IMG/VR virus record: IMGVR_UViG_3300043449_000807
Location: 1 to 35,695 of that record
Length of the DNA: 35,695 nucleotides
Source: a virus
Direction: 5' to 3' (one strand)
How positions within the stretch are numbered: position 1 is the first letter of the stretch; each line of letters opens with the position of its first letter. The translations under genes were made by a program, and so were the position numbers. Under the pieces are notes generated by a model. It was not told where the DNA came from, ran no database searches, and was given only the letters and a program-made list of their open reading frames with translations. Positions 5,406 to 12,018 of this stretch are shown here, piece after piece.

Positions 5406-5599
5406 GGCAGGCGCTTCACGCCGTTGGGGTCACAATACTTGGCCTCGCAATCATGGTTGTCGCGCTTTCGAGCGCGGCAGCCATGCTCAACGGACTGTTT
5501 GACCGTCCGCCGGAATACCGCGCCGATCTGACAGTCCCGCCTTCCTACATCATCTGCCAGCAGGATGCCGGCGGGAACTGTTGGGTGCGCGGACATTGA
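5402..5599 (+). CDS. Small exported or membrane-anchored protein
   Basis: A 65-residue protein with a GTG start overlapping the previous stop (GTGA). Residues 6-31 form a hydrophobic segment (VGVTILGLAIMVVALSSAAA) typical of a signal anchor or a signal peptide. The rest (about 33 residues) is polar with two Cys (C52, C60) and would be periplasmic. The function is unknown; it may be a membrane accessory gene such as a superinfection factor, but nothing specific shows this. Confidence 0.6.
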   Translation: MRQALHAVGVTILGLAIMVVALSSAAAMLNGLFDRPPEYRADLTVPPSYIICQQDAGGNCWVRGH

Positions 5600-5889
5600 C
5601 GACGAAATACGAACTTAAAAAAGCGCGTATGGCGGCCGATCCTGAATACGCCGAAAGGATCAGAGAGGAATGGCGGCGCGCGAACGCGAACCGATTAGCC
5701 AACGAGACGCCGGAAGAACGCGAAAAGCGCAAGCAGCGTAATCGTGAGGCGTGCGCGAAGCGCTATCAGGAATGGAAGGCTAAGCAGCCTCCGAAAGAAG
5801 ATAAGCCGAAGCCGACTCCGAAGCCGGCAGCGATTAACAAGCCCAAGCCCGGCCGGCTGATGGCGCTGGCAGGCTGGCACAGATGGTGA
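5596..5889 (+). CDS. Highly charged hypothetical protein, start uncertain
   Basis: A charged, helical protein: repeated Glu/Arg/Lys/Ala heptad-like sequence up to about residue 63, then a Lys-Pro-rich linker (KEDKPKPTPKP) and a short hydrophobic end. It looks like a nucleic-acid- or protein-binding coiled coil; no family is recognised. Three starts are possible. TTG 5596 overlaps the previous stop (TTGA) and gives 97 residues; TTG 5581 gives 102 and has a nearby GCGGGAA; ATG 5629 gives 86. I chose 5596 because stop-start overlap is the rule in this operon. Confidence 0.6.
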   Translation: MTTKYELKKARMAADPEYAERIREEWRRANANRLANETPEEREKRKQRNREACAKRYQEWKAKQPPKEDKPKPTPKPAAINKPKPGRLMALAGWHRW

Positions 5890-5896
5890 GGGGGAA

Positions 5897-6142
5897 ATGA
5901 AAAGATACGACCGCGCCGCAGTCATGCGCGATGCGCACAAGCAGATGCGTCAGTCAAAGAGGCTGGGACTGGGGTGGGATTGGAGCCGGTGCCTGCGCTT
6001 CGCCTGGCATAAGGCCAAAGGCAAGAAGGAGATCGAGTATGGAAGATTGGGCCGGCGTCAGCACGCAGCAAGTTCAAGAAGTCTTAGTAGCCTTGCTTGG
6101 CGGGGCGCTTGCCGGGATAGTAACGTGGGTGCTTGTTTGTGA
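5897..6142 (+). CDS. Small basic hypothetical protein
   Basis: An 81-residue frame with a good ribosome site (GAGGGGGAA before ATG 5897). The first 45 residues (RYDRAAVMRDAHKQMRQSKR, then WSRCLRFAWHKAKGKKE) resemble a short phage family with a Trp-centred basic helix. From codon 48 it overlaps the membrane-protein gene at 6039 and reads as Ser/Arg-rich sequence of doubtful value. The function is unknown; it may bind DNA or RNA. Confidence 0.6.
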   Translation: MKRYDRAAVMRDAHKQMRQSKRLGLGWDWSRCLRFAWHKAKGKKEIEYGRLGRRQHAASSRSLSSLAWRGACRDSNVGACL

Positions 6143-6149
6143 CGACTAA
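6039..6149 (+). CDS. 36-residue single-span membrane protein
   Basis: ATG 6039 has an excellent ribosome site (AAGGAG at 6026-6031, spacer 7). The protein has an acidic N terminus (MEDWAGVSTQQ) and one hydrophobic span over residues 12-33 (VLVALLGGALAGIVTWVLVC), ending CDD. It is nested in the end of the preceding gene in another frame and is the last + strand gene before the strand switch; its stop overlaps the stop of the opposing gene by four bases. The role is unknown. Confidence 0.6.
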   Translation: MEDWAGVSTQQVQEVLVALLGGALAGIVTWVLVCDD

Positions 6150-6346
6150 TCGCGTCTTAGCTCACATCGCTGACGAATATAATAGCCTTCGCCTGGGGCG
6201 CGGGCTGATTGCACAATCTGCATAGTTGCTGGCACGCCACAGATGATTACGCCAGGCTCGGCGCGGAACGCCTGGAAGTCAACGTAATGCGTTTTATCGC
6301 ATGGTTGATTGACCGCGCAGACCAGCAAGACGACGTATAGCGTCAC
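6146..6346 (-). CDS. Small secreted hypothetical protein
   Basis: A 66-residue protein with a GTG start in a GTGA overlap with the upstream gene. A short hydrophobic N terminus (LYVVLLVCAVNQPC) looks like a signal peptide, and a Cys-containing mature part of about 50 residues follows. It is the last gene of the long late cluster and converges with the + strand operon. No family is recognised; lipoprotein processing is possible but the motif is poor. Confidence 0.55.
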   Translation of the reverse strand: MTLYVVLLVCAVNQPCDKTHYVDFQAFRAEPGVIICGVPATMQIVQSARAPGEGYYIRQRCELRRD

Positions 6347-6576
6347 GACTTGCCGCCTGTCAGCGGTGTCAGATCGCCTACCGGCAACGTCTTAAAAGAC
6401 AGACGAATAGCTCGAAGCATGAGTAGAGCTTCTTTGCGGCCCTCGTCATCTTTGACATGATCGACCAGGGCAAGGAGTTTGGTGAACGACGCAGCCCGAG
6501 CAGCGACAGGATCAAGCGGCGGCTCCTCGAACGCAGGAACGTCGATGTCGGAGTAATCCTCATCATCGTCTCTCAT
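6343..6576 (-). CDS. Small acidic hypothetical protein
   Basis: A 77-residue protein with a very acidic N terminus (RDDDEDYSDIDV) and a helical C-terminal half. ATG 6576 overlaps the upstream gene by 14 bases and has AAGG about nine bases before it. It lies at the end of the late cluster after the phosphoesterase gene. No known family; it may be a small regulatory or virion-associated protein. Confidence 0.6.
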   Translation of the reverse strand: MRDDDEDYSDIDVPAFEEPPLDPVAARAASFTKLLALVDHVKDDEGRKEALLMLRAIRLSFKTLPVGDLTPLTGGKS

Positions 6577-6772
6577 ATCGCTGGCCTTTCGTCTTAAATG
6601 GCATGATGGGCTCGCCGCCCTTCTTCCATTCCATTAAAACAGAATAGTTGTTATGCGGTGGGCCAAGGTCAGACGGGTCTTCCCAGCCTACTTCAATCGC
6701 CTTCTCCACCCATGAATGCGGTACATAAAGAAATATTCGTTCACTTACGTTTTTTTGGTTTTGATTGCTCAT
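6563..6772 (-). CDS. Small hypothetical protein after the phosphoesterase gene
   Basis: 69 residues from ATG 6772, chosen because GCGGAG lies 7 bases upstream; the longer frame to 6868 would run in the phosphoesterase coding sequence with Arg-rich shadow content. The protein contains IFLYVPHSWVEKAIEVGW (18 residues), then GPPHNNYSVLMEWKKGG. It overlaps the phosphoesterase gene by 32 bases. It looks like a compact conserved phage domain, but I cannot name it. Confidence 0.6.
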   Translation of the reverse strand: MSNQNQKNVSERIFLYVPHSWVEKAIEVGWEDPSDLGPPHNNYSVLMEWKKGGEPIMPFKTKGQRYERR

Positions 6773-7787
6773 AATCACTCCGCAACGCATCCAAAAACAC
6801 AACGCCCTTCTCGACGGTCGGAGCGCACCAGCAGCGGCCAGCGCTCGTCTCGGGCTCACGCGGATCAATGATGACCAGAGCGGCCTGGTGCATCATCATC
6901 TTCTTGAGGGCGAGTTGGTGCGCGTAGGAGTCAACGACCTTGTAGCCGGCGACGCGGACGATCTGACAGACCAACCCGTCAGGCGTGACAAGCTGCTCAT
7001 CGCCGCCCGTATGCTTGTGGCCCGCGACAATAAGGTGGTCACGAAAGCCCATAATGGCTTCACGCTTCGGACCATGCAGCGAATGGTAAATTGAGTGTCC
7101 AGGAAAATCATGGCGACAGTGGATGCGAGTGCGCGCACCACACGGATGGTTTAGCTGCATCCTGACGCCGTGCGGCTCGTAGATGCTATTCGCCTGCTTG
7201 GCGATCCATTGCAGGGGGTCGCCATTGCCCATCCAGAGATCGTGGTTGCCGGCGATCAAGAACAACCAGTTAATTGGGCTGACAAGCCACTCGACTAGCT
7301 TCCAGCCTTCCGCAGCAGTCGTCGTGTTATGAGCATACAACTGTCCAAGGCGGCCGATCCAATTATCAAGATTATCGCCAATGTTCCCAGCAAGAATGAA
7401 GGGATGCTCCATCGCGATATGTCGGTGGGATGCCAGTGTTTCAAAGTCGCAGCCTGGGTTATCGACGTGGGGGTCGCCAAAAATCAGCAGCCCGAAAGGC
7501 CCGTCGATCTTGACTGTGATATTGATGAGGTCGCGCGCTTCATCCGCGTTCTTTGTGCGCTTGCTTTCCGCGATCCTGTCAGCGACTAGCTCGTCAATGT
7601 CCCGTATTGGGCTTGGCAGAGCGGGCGCTTCGAAGCGTTTGTTGAGCCTGAATATTTTTATCCGGTGCTGGAGCGTCGAGCGCGTGATGCCGAGTTCTTC
7701 CGCCGCGTGCGTGATGTTCCAGCCATGCTGCTCAAGCGCGGCTTTCGTCCGGGCCGCTTCTTCCGGTGACAGCGGCAATGTCGGCAT
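6741..7787 (-). CDS. Fis-type HTH fused to a calcineurin-like phosphoesterase
   Basis: 348 residues from ATG 7787 (one base after the previous stop; CAGGG upstream). Residues 7-52 form a Fis/NtrC-type helix-turn-helix (ALEQHGWNITHAAEELGI, then TRSTLQHRIK). Residues about 110-300 are a metallophosphoesterase with FGDPHVD (D and H metal ligands), GNIGDN, AGNHD, CRHDFPGH and GHKHTGG: the complete dinuclear-metal site. Such enzymes hydrolyse phosphodiesters or phosphomonoesters, including DNA ends and cyclic nucleotides. The fused DNA-binding domain suggests action at DNA. Its place after the lysis genes is not explained by lysis. Substrate unknown; the domain calls are firm. Confidence 0.85.
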   Translation of the reverse strand: MPTLPLSPEEAARTKAALEQHGWNITHAAEELGITRSTLQHRIKIFRLNKRFEAPALPSPIRDIDELVADRIAESKRTKNADEARDLINITVKIDGPFGLLIFGDPHVDNPGCDFETLASHRHIAMEHPFILAGNIGDNLDNWIGRLGQLYAHNTTTAAEGWKLVEWLVSPINWLFLIAGNHDLWMGNGDPLQWIAKQANSIYEPHGVRMQLNHPCGARTRIHCRHDFPGHSIYHSLHGPKREAIMGFRDHLIVAGHKHTGGDEQLVTPDGLVCQIVRVAGYKVVDSYAHQLALKKMMMHQAALVIIDPREPETSAGRCWCAPTVEKGVVFLDALRSDYEQSKPKKRK

Positions 7788-7788
7788 G

Positions 7789-8019
7789 TTAGCCCTGCTT
7801 GGGCGGGCGGCCGAAGTGCCACCACTTGTGCGCAATCTGGCTACCGAGCCAGATGCAGCCGAGGATCGGGAGCCAAAGCGCCGCAGTCTCGGATGTCTCT
7901 TTGAGGTTGAATGCGGGGCTTATGATGGCGGCTCCTGAAATTGCGGCTGTGACCTTTTCGGTCGTCGTCTCAAACAATGCGTTGATGAAATCCCATACCG
8001 GGTGATCGCTCTCTGTCAT
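7789..8019 (-). CDS. Small membrane protein, possible holin or antiholin
   Basis: 76 residues from ATG 8019 (GGGGGAAGAA upstream; ATGA overlap with the outer-spanin gene). Two hydrophobic segments at about residues 22-37 (VTAAISGAAIISPAF) and 46-61 (ALWLPILGCIWLGSQIA), followed by a His/Lys/Arg-rich tail (HKWWHFGRPPKQG), match class II/III holin-like topology. It sits directly after the spanin pair. A second holin-like protein is encoded at 8382-8561, so one may be holin and the other antiholin. This is inferred from topology and position only. Confidence 0.6.
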   Translation of the reverse strand: MTESDHPVWDFINALFETTTEKVTAAISGAAIISPAFNLKETSETAALWLPILGCIWLGSQIAHKWWHFGRPPKQG

Positions 8020-8249
8020 TTCTTCCCCCATCCACACAGCTTGCCTACGGCATTGTGAGCCTTGACCTGCTCGACCGTCTTCGGAGTATCGCGCTTGCTC
8101 CAGTAGATTGGCCGTGCGGCGTCGCAAAACAGAAGCGCCTGTTTGCTAGTCGGGGCGGGTAAATTCGTCTCCTGACATGACGCTATCGGGATTGCTGTTA
8201 AGAGCGGCAGCAACCGCCTCGCGAATTTTGACGGATTGATGTGCCGCAT
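8016..8249 (-). CDS. Outer-membrane spanin lipoprotein, Rz1-like
   Basis: A 77-residue lipoprotein. The basic N terminus and hydrophobic stretch RRLLPLLTAI end at a lipobox IASC with C25 as the acylation site. The mature part contains FCDAARPIYWSKRDTPKTVEQ and AHNAVGKLCGW, a pattern I associate with Rz1-type o-spanins of phages of Gram-negative hosts. With the inner-membrane spanin it bridges the periplasm and fuses the two membranes in the last step of lysis. It overlaps the 3' 104 bases of the Rz-like gene in another frame, the classic embedded Rz/Rz1 arrangement. Confidence 0.78.
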   Translation of the reverse strand: MRHINPSKFARRLLPLLTAIPIASCQETNLPAPTSKQALLFCDAARPIYWSKRDTPKTVEQVKAHNAVGKLCGWGKK

Positions 8250-8385
8250 CGACTTGGGCCTTGAGGGTTTCGAGTTGCTGAGCGGTCTTGGCGAGATCGA
8301 CCATCTGACGCTGGTTCAGAAAGTCGAAGACCTTCCCGGCGAGCATGAACAGCCCGCCGAGAATTTGAAGGATCGTGACGATCAC
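8146..8385 (-). CDS. Inner-membrane spanin, Rz-like
   Basis: 79 residues starting at GTG 8385 (GTGA overlap with the holin stop). The N-terminal membrane anchor (residues 2-23, IVTILQILGGLFMLAGKVF) is followed by a periplasmic coiled-coil-like helix (LAKTAQQLETLKAQVDAAHQ). This is the expected layout of an i-spanin, although it is shorter than lambda Rz. Its overlap with the lipoprotein gene and the holin and endolysin neighbours support the call. It should pair with the Rz1-like protein through C-terminal contacts. Confidence 0.7.
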   Translation of the reverse strand: MIVTILQILGGLFMLAGKVFDFLNQRQMVDLAKTAQQLETLKAQVDAAHQSVKIREAVAAALNSNPDSVMSGDEFTRPD

Positions 8386-8561
8386 TTGTTGGCCGGCGGC
8401 GTCGAGGTGATCGAGCGCATGACAGCCATGACAACGGACATGGCAATGATCGACCAGCCGGCCTTCGGGTCTGCCAAGAACGAGTTCCAGTCAGCGACAG
8501 CCAGCGCGCCAAAGGCGGCCGTCAGGGCGGACATCAGGTAGGTGCGCCATCCGATAAGCAT
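8382..8561 (-). CDS. 59-residue holin-like membrane protein
   Basis: A short frame with a strong ribosome site (TAGGAG, spacer 7) before ATG 8561. The sequence has a basic start (MLIGWRTYL), a first span MSALTAAFGALAVADW, a loop NSFLADPKAGW and a second span SIIAMSVVMAVM that ends RSITSTPPANK. This resembles small phage holins I know from alpha- and gammaproteobacterial phages (the R(S/T)-x-T-T/S-T-PP ending is typical). It would form holes in the inner membrane that release the endolysin. It sits between the endolysin side and the spanins, the standard lysis order. Confidence 0.72.
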   Translation of the reverse strand: MLIGWRTYLMSALTAAFGALAVADWNSFLADPKAGWSIIAMSVVMAVMRSITSTPPANK

Positions 8562-8571
8562 GTTCTTACTC

Positions 8572-8718
8572 CTAGTTGCAGGGGTTACGGGTGTTGTCTC
8601 GCGCGATGCACTCGACGTATTTCGCTGACTCGAAGCCTGTCAGGAGCGCAGCCGCTCCAAACAAGGCGAGGCAAAAGATTGCCGACACGATCAGAAATCG
8701 AAGGTCTTCCTGTCTCAT
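8572..8718 (-). CDS. 48-residue membrane protein of the lysis cassette
   Basis: ATG 8718 overlaps the endolysin stop as ATGA. The protein has a charged N terminus (MRQEDLRF), one strong hydrophobic segment (LIVSAIFCLALFGAAALL, residues 9-26) and a short polar, Cys-containing tail. It could be an antiholin, a signal-arrest accessory or a periplasm-facing lysis regulator. The call rests on position, coupling and topology. Confidence 0.55.
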   Translation of the reverse strand: MRQEDLRFLIVSAIFCLALFGAAALLTGFESAKYVECIARDNTRNPCN

Positions 8719-9143
8719 GCGATGCTCGGAGGTTTCTTGCCGGCGTTAAGGTCAGCCAGCGTCAGACCGCCCGTCCACTGGAGGTGGGCGTATTCCTTGA
8801 ACGATTTCCTCCAGTCGCCAGCCCACTCCAGTCCCAGCTTCTTGCCGATCTCTCCGCACTTCTTGAAGACGGACAGGTCTTTCCATTGCGGCTTGCCGTT
8901 GACGACCGGCACGAAGTCAAACGCCAGACGCCAGTTGTGCCAGGACTTACCGCCGCGAGCGTTCGTGACACGCGGGCCAGGAGCCGTGCGGCCCTGCGCA
9001 TAGAGCGCATTCTGAGAAGCGAAGTCGCGATAGGTGGACGTGATGATTACGTCTATATGCTGCCTCTTGCATTCCTCGATAAACTCTCGGCACAGGCGGG
9101 CAACGTGAGGATGCAGGTCGTCAATATTGCGGCTGTTAATCAT
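8715..9143 (-). CDS. Endolysin, M15-family L-Ala-D-Glu peptidase
   Basis: 142 residues from ATG 9143, which overlaps the stop of the preceding small gene (ATGA). The longer frame to 9212 reads Arg-rich sequence and is rejected. Peptidase M15 motifs are present: ITSTYRDFASQNALYAQGR (34-52), SWHNWRLAFDF (67-77) with zinc ligands H69 and D76, the WAGDW region (107-111) and the third ligand H120 in AHLQW. It should cut the L-Ala-D-Glu bond of peptidoglycan stem peptides. There is no signal peptide, so release depends on the holin. Length and motif spacing fit the phage endolysin group. Confidence 0.88.
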   Translation of the reverse strand: MINSRNIDDLHPHVARLCREFIEECKRQHIDVIITSTYRDFASQNALYAQGRTAPGPRVTNARGGKSWHNWRLAFDFVPVVNGKPQWKDLSVFKKCGEIGKKLGLEWAGDWRKSFKEYAHLQWTGGLTLADLNAGKKPPSIA

Positions 9144-9265
9144 CGTGCTTTCTTTCTCACATGCACAGGCGCGTTCTCTTGGCGCACCCAATCGAGAGCG
9201 CCGAGGAAGCACAGGTAAAAAACTGTCAGCGGGATAAGCTGAAATCCCATCACGTCGTCGTGCAT
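9140..9265 (-). CDS. 41-residue membrane protein coupled to the endolysin
   Basis: ATG 9265 is preceded by AAAGG at a usable distance, and the stop overlaps the endolysin start as ATGA. The product has one hydrophobic segment (QLIPLTVFYLCFLGALDW, residues 9-26) and a basic tail (VHVRKKAR): a minimal N-out/C-in membrane protein. It may regulate lysis or simply deliver ribosomes to the endolysin gene. Confidence 0.5.
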   Translation of the reverse strand: MHDDVMGFQLIPLTVFYLCFLGALDWVRQENAPVHVRKKAR

Positions 9266-9277
9266 TTCAAAAGCCTT

Positions 9278-9391
9278 TCACTGAATGGTCAGGTAAAGCG
9301 CTTTCAAAATGCGGACGGACAGAATGATGCAGCAGATCACGACGGCTGCGCGGAGTATCCGCATAACCGTGTAAGCGTGGTCAGGTCGCAT
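9278..9391 (-). CDS. 37-residue membrane protein, hypothetical
   Basis: ATG 9391 lies within the end of the upstream gene (11-base overlap). The translation has a single hydrophobic segment (AAVVICCIILSVRILKALYL, residues 15-34) with a Cys pair. Support comes from the packed operon context and membrane topology only; there is no clear ribosome site. Confidence 0.4.
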   Translation of the reverse strand: MRPDHAYTVMRILRAAVVICCIILSVRILKALYLTIQ

Positions 9392-9596
9392 CATCGCGCT
9401 TACCGTAGGTCCGGTTCTCACTTGCCTTGTCGCAATAGCTGCGCACGACCCGGAAATAGTCTTCCCGTGTCAGCGGTATGCCGAGACAAATGCCTTGAAC
9501 GATTGTGAAGTTGGGATCGTGGCCTAGCCGCCAGCGCGTGACGATGTGCCGGACCCATTTGTTGAGTTCGGCCTCATCGTGCGTCGGAAGAGGCAT
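9381..9596 (-). CDS. Small hypothetical protein between spike and lysis genes
   Basis: A 71-residue soluble protein (EAELNKWVRHIVTRWRLGHD near the N terminus, then GICLGIPLTREDYFRVVRSY). ATG 9596 is 18 bases past the spike stop. The fold is probably mixed helical. No family is recognised; position suggests a late gene with a role in tail or lysis timing. Confidence 0.55.
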   Translation of the reverse strand: MPLPTHDEAELNKWVRHIVTRWRLGHDPNFTIVQGICLGIPLTREDYFRVVRSYCDKASENRTYGKRDDAT

Positions 9597-9614
9597 TCGC
9601 TTGTCGCGAGCCGA

Positions 9615-11567
9615 TTACGACTTGACCTTTTGCTCCAAGCCCTCAATGCGGCGCATCGCCTCTTGAAGCGCACCCAGAGCTTTCAGGTAAAGGATTGAGT
9701 ATTTAACTTCTTTGGTCGTTTCGCCCGTCGCGCGGCGAACGATCTCCTTCTGACCGGCCTCATTAACAATCTCGATCTCTTCAAAGTCAGGCGTTTCTGA
9801 CACGAGGTTTGGAGATGTCTTTTCTAATTCCTGGGCAATAACGCCAAGCTGGACAAGGCCGCTTTCATCAGACTTAAAGCGAAATTTGCACAGATTGACC
9901 GCCTTGATGTCTTCCCACTGTGAAGAGGCAGGCCCGATTATGTCTTTTAATTTGGCGTCAGAAATAGACCCAAATACATTGTTTGCATTTCGAGTGTCGC
10001 CGTTGGCCGTCACTCTAAAGACGTTTGTGCCAGAGGAGTTTAGCCAATAAGCCAAATATGTGTTTGTGTCCGTGGTGCCAGCTTTTGCCTGGATCGTGAT
10101 TGAACCCGTTGTCGATGACGAGTTTTCATAGTGAACAAGAGAAGAATTGGCCTTTGCATCTTTGATGGTGAGCGTTTTAGCAATCGCGGTCGGAGACTCG
10201 CCAATCACCTGCTGGTAGTTGCCATCGACCCAATCGAGAACCGTCGCGGGGTCGCTGTCAATTATGTTTGCGCCGCCGATGCTAAACGATCCTCTCACAT
10301 AAGCATACCCAACCGTAGACGCTAGAATTATCGCCTTTTCAAATCCAGACCCTCTGACCTGATCGCCAATAATATAGACGTTATCGGCCTTTCTTATGTC
10401 TATTGCTCTATGAGTGGTTCCGGGGGCGGATGCCTGGGTGTAGAAATTGCCAGTGAAGACCGCAACAGTCGTCGTTGTGCTGCTACCTCCTGGTATCAAC
10501 AAAACGTCCGCATAGGTTGACCCAGCGAAATTGTTGCGCTCAAAGAAATTGTTTTCAAAGCGGATATTGGTTCCGTCAACGACTTTGACGCCGTTATACT
10601 GCGCGCCTTGAATGGCGTTGCCGGTCAAATTGACAGTAATTATCTCTGATGCGCCGCCATCAAGGACAATGCACTCTTCTCCGGCGTCATCTATGCGATT
10701 TCTTGCGATTTCGCAGGCGGTGGCGGCGGACCACCAAATATTGTTTTTAAGGGCGTCGTGAATATAATTGTCCGCAATCGTGAACGCCCATGTTTCATAT
10801 CCGTAGATATTATATCCAAACCCATAAATCTGACATTGCTGGATGTAGCAATTGCGGATCGTTCCAGTGAAGTAAACTCCCTTTGTCGTATTGGTCGATC
10901 CGTCGCCTTTAATGGACAGGTGTTCCAGCATGACGTTGGAATATTCTCTGTCAACGCCGCCCATCTGGACAGCGACAGCCAAGCCAGCGGATTGAAGCAT
11001 TGAGCTAGACTTTGACGCGCCGATAAGCCGGACGCCTTCTTTGACGTAGATCGTCGAAAGATGCTTATAGACGCCAGCAGGAACGAATACGTCGTTGCTT
11101 ACAAAGTCCACTTTTGAAGCGATGACTGTTTGAACTTTGACGGTAGCAACATCAATGGCCGCTTGTATCGCGGACGTATCGTCATTTGATCCGTCGCCCT
11201 TCGCGCCAAACCATTTTACGTTCAGCGGTCCAGTGACAATGCGCTTCCACGCCGTCGTTCCGGTTCCGCCGCCGGGGACAATGGTTAGGGCTCCGTCATC
11301 TGTGTAGGAGCCGCCTGTGACGCCATAAAACTCGCCGCCGCCGCCATCGCCATTGCTGTAGTAGCCGCTGACAACAGCCACCTGATTGGCTACGGGCGTA
11401 TTCGTGCGCAGGGCGGCTATGTTAGTTGCGCGGATAATACCCGTGGTGGTGGGAACAACGCCTGTCGCTGTAGCAGCCGCAGCTTCCGCAAGAAGCCGAT
11501 CCGAACGCGCAGCAGCCGAGTCGCTGACCTGGACGTTTGTGACGTTATTAGAGACAACAATGGTCAT
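9615..11567 (-). CDS. Tail spike: pectate-lyase beta-helix with S74 self-cleaving chaperone
   Basis: A 650-residue receptor-binding protein. Residues 1-60 are Ala/Thr-rich and probably attach to the tail. FGAKGDGSNDDTSAIQAAID (120-139) is the signature start of the pectate-lyase-3/right-handed beta-helix fold, which continues to about 440. Residues 535-650 are a Peptidase_S74 intramolecular chaperone: SDAKLK (S536, K541) at its start, LGVIAQELE (574-582), and a C-terminal coiled coil YLKALGALQEAMRRIEGLEQ. The chaperone trimerises the spike and is then released by autocleavage, most likely just before S536. The spike probably binds or degrades surface polysaccharide of the host. Start ATG 11567 overlaps the upstream stop (ATGA). 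Confidence 0.88.
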   Translation of the reverse strand: MTIVVSNNVTNVQVSDSAAARSDRLLAEAAAATATGVVPTTTGIIRATNIAALRTNTPVANQVAVVSGYYSNGDGGGGEFYGVTGGSYTDDGALTIVPGGGTGTTAWKRIVTGPLNVKWFGAKGDGSNDDTSAIQAAIDVATVKVQTVIASKVDFVSNDVFVPAGVYKHLSTIYVKEGVRLIGASKSSSMLQSAGLAVAVQMGGVDREYSNVMLEHLSIKGDGSTNTTKGVYFTGTIRNCYIQQCQIYGFGYNIYGYETWAFTIADNYIHDALKNNIWWSAATACEIARNRIDDAGEECIVLDGGASEIITVNLTGNAIQGAQYNGVKVVDGTNIRFENNFFERNNFAGSTYADVLLIPGGSSTTTTVAVFTGNFYTQASAPGTTHRAIDIRKADNVYIIGDQVRGSGFEKAIILASTVGYAYVRGSFSIGGANIIDSDPATVLDWVDGNYQQVIGESPTAIAKTLTIKDAKANSSLVHYENSSSTTGSITIQAKAGTTDTNTYLAYWLNSSGTNVFRVTANGDTRNANNVFGSISDAKLKDIIGPASSQWEDIKAVNLCKFRFKSDESGLVQLGVIAQELEKTSPNLVSETPDFEEIEIVNEAGQKEIVRRATGETTKEVKYSILYLKALGALQEAMRRIEGLEQKVKS

Positions 11568-12004
11568 GGGCGCACCTTGCGGATCGGAATGATTACTTGC
11601 GTGAGGGTGTCGTTGCTGGCGTCAGTCGTCTGCAAAAGCAGGCGCGTGTAGTAAGAGCGCGTCGTGTCAAACGGAACGTCAGGACTTTGAATGTCAGGCG
11701 TTTGAACCGCCGTGTAGCTGTCGTTGATCGTGACTACAACGACGCCTTGCGCTCTCAATGTCGCGTCAACAGTCCCGACCGCCCCCGTGACTGCTGTGCT
11801 AGTCGTTGGTGTGACAATCTTGGCGCTAAACGTATAAGCGCTCATGTTCTGAGGCGTCTGCGTCGTATTGTTCAATATTTCTGATGGGCCGGCGTTTGTG
11901 AACAGGAAGCTAAAAACCCAGTCGTCGCCAATGAAGCCGTTGTATAGCGGCGCAAGCTGCGGCTCGGAACACCAAGCCGCAGTAATCTGTGATGTCACAG
12001 CCAT
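11564..12004 (-). CDS. Phage tail-associated protein, unknown
   Basis: 146 residues from ATG 12004 (AGGAAGACAAATC upstream); the longer frame to 12145 gives Arg/His-rich shadow sequence. The protein is rich in Thr, Val and Ala with many predicted strands (GDDWVFSFLFTN, AKIVTPTTSTAVTG, ATLRAQGVVVVTIND) and ends IPIRKVRP. It lies between two receptor-type proteins and probably forms a beta-sandwich baseplate, adaptor or spike-connecting protein. No named family is recognised. Confidence 0.65.
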   Translation of the reverse strand: MAVTSQITAAWCSEPQLAPLYNGFIGDDWVFSFLFTNAGPSEILNNTTQTPQNMSAYTFSAKIVTPTTSTAVTGAVGTVDATLRAQGVVVVTINDSYTAVQTPDIQSPDVPFDTTRSYYTRLLLQTTDASNDTLTQVIIPIRKVRP

Positions 12005-12018
12005 GATTTGTCTTCCTA

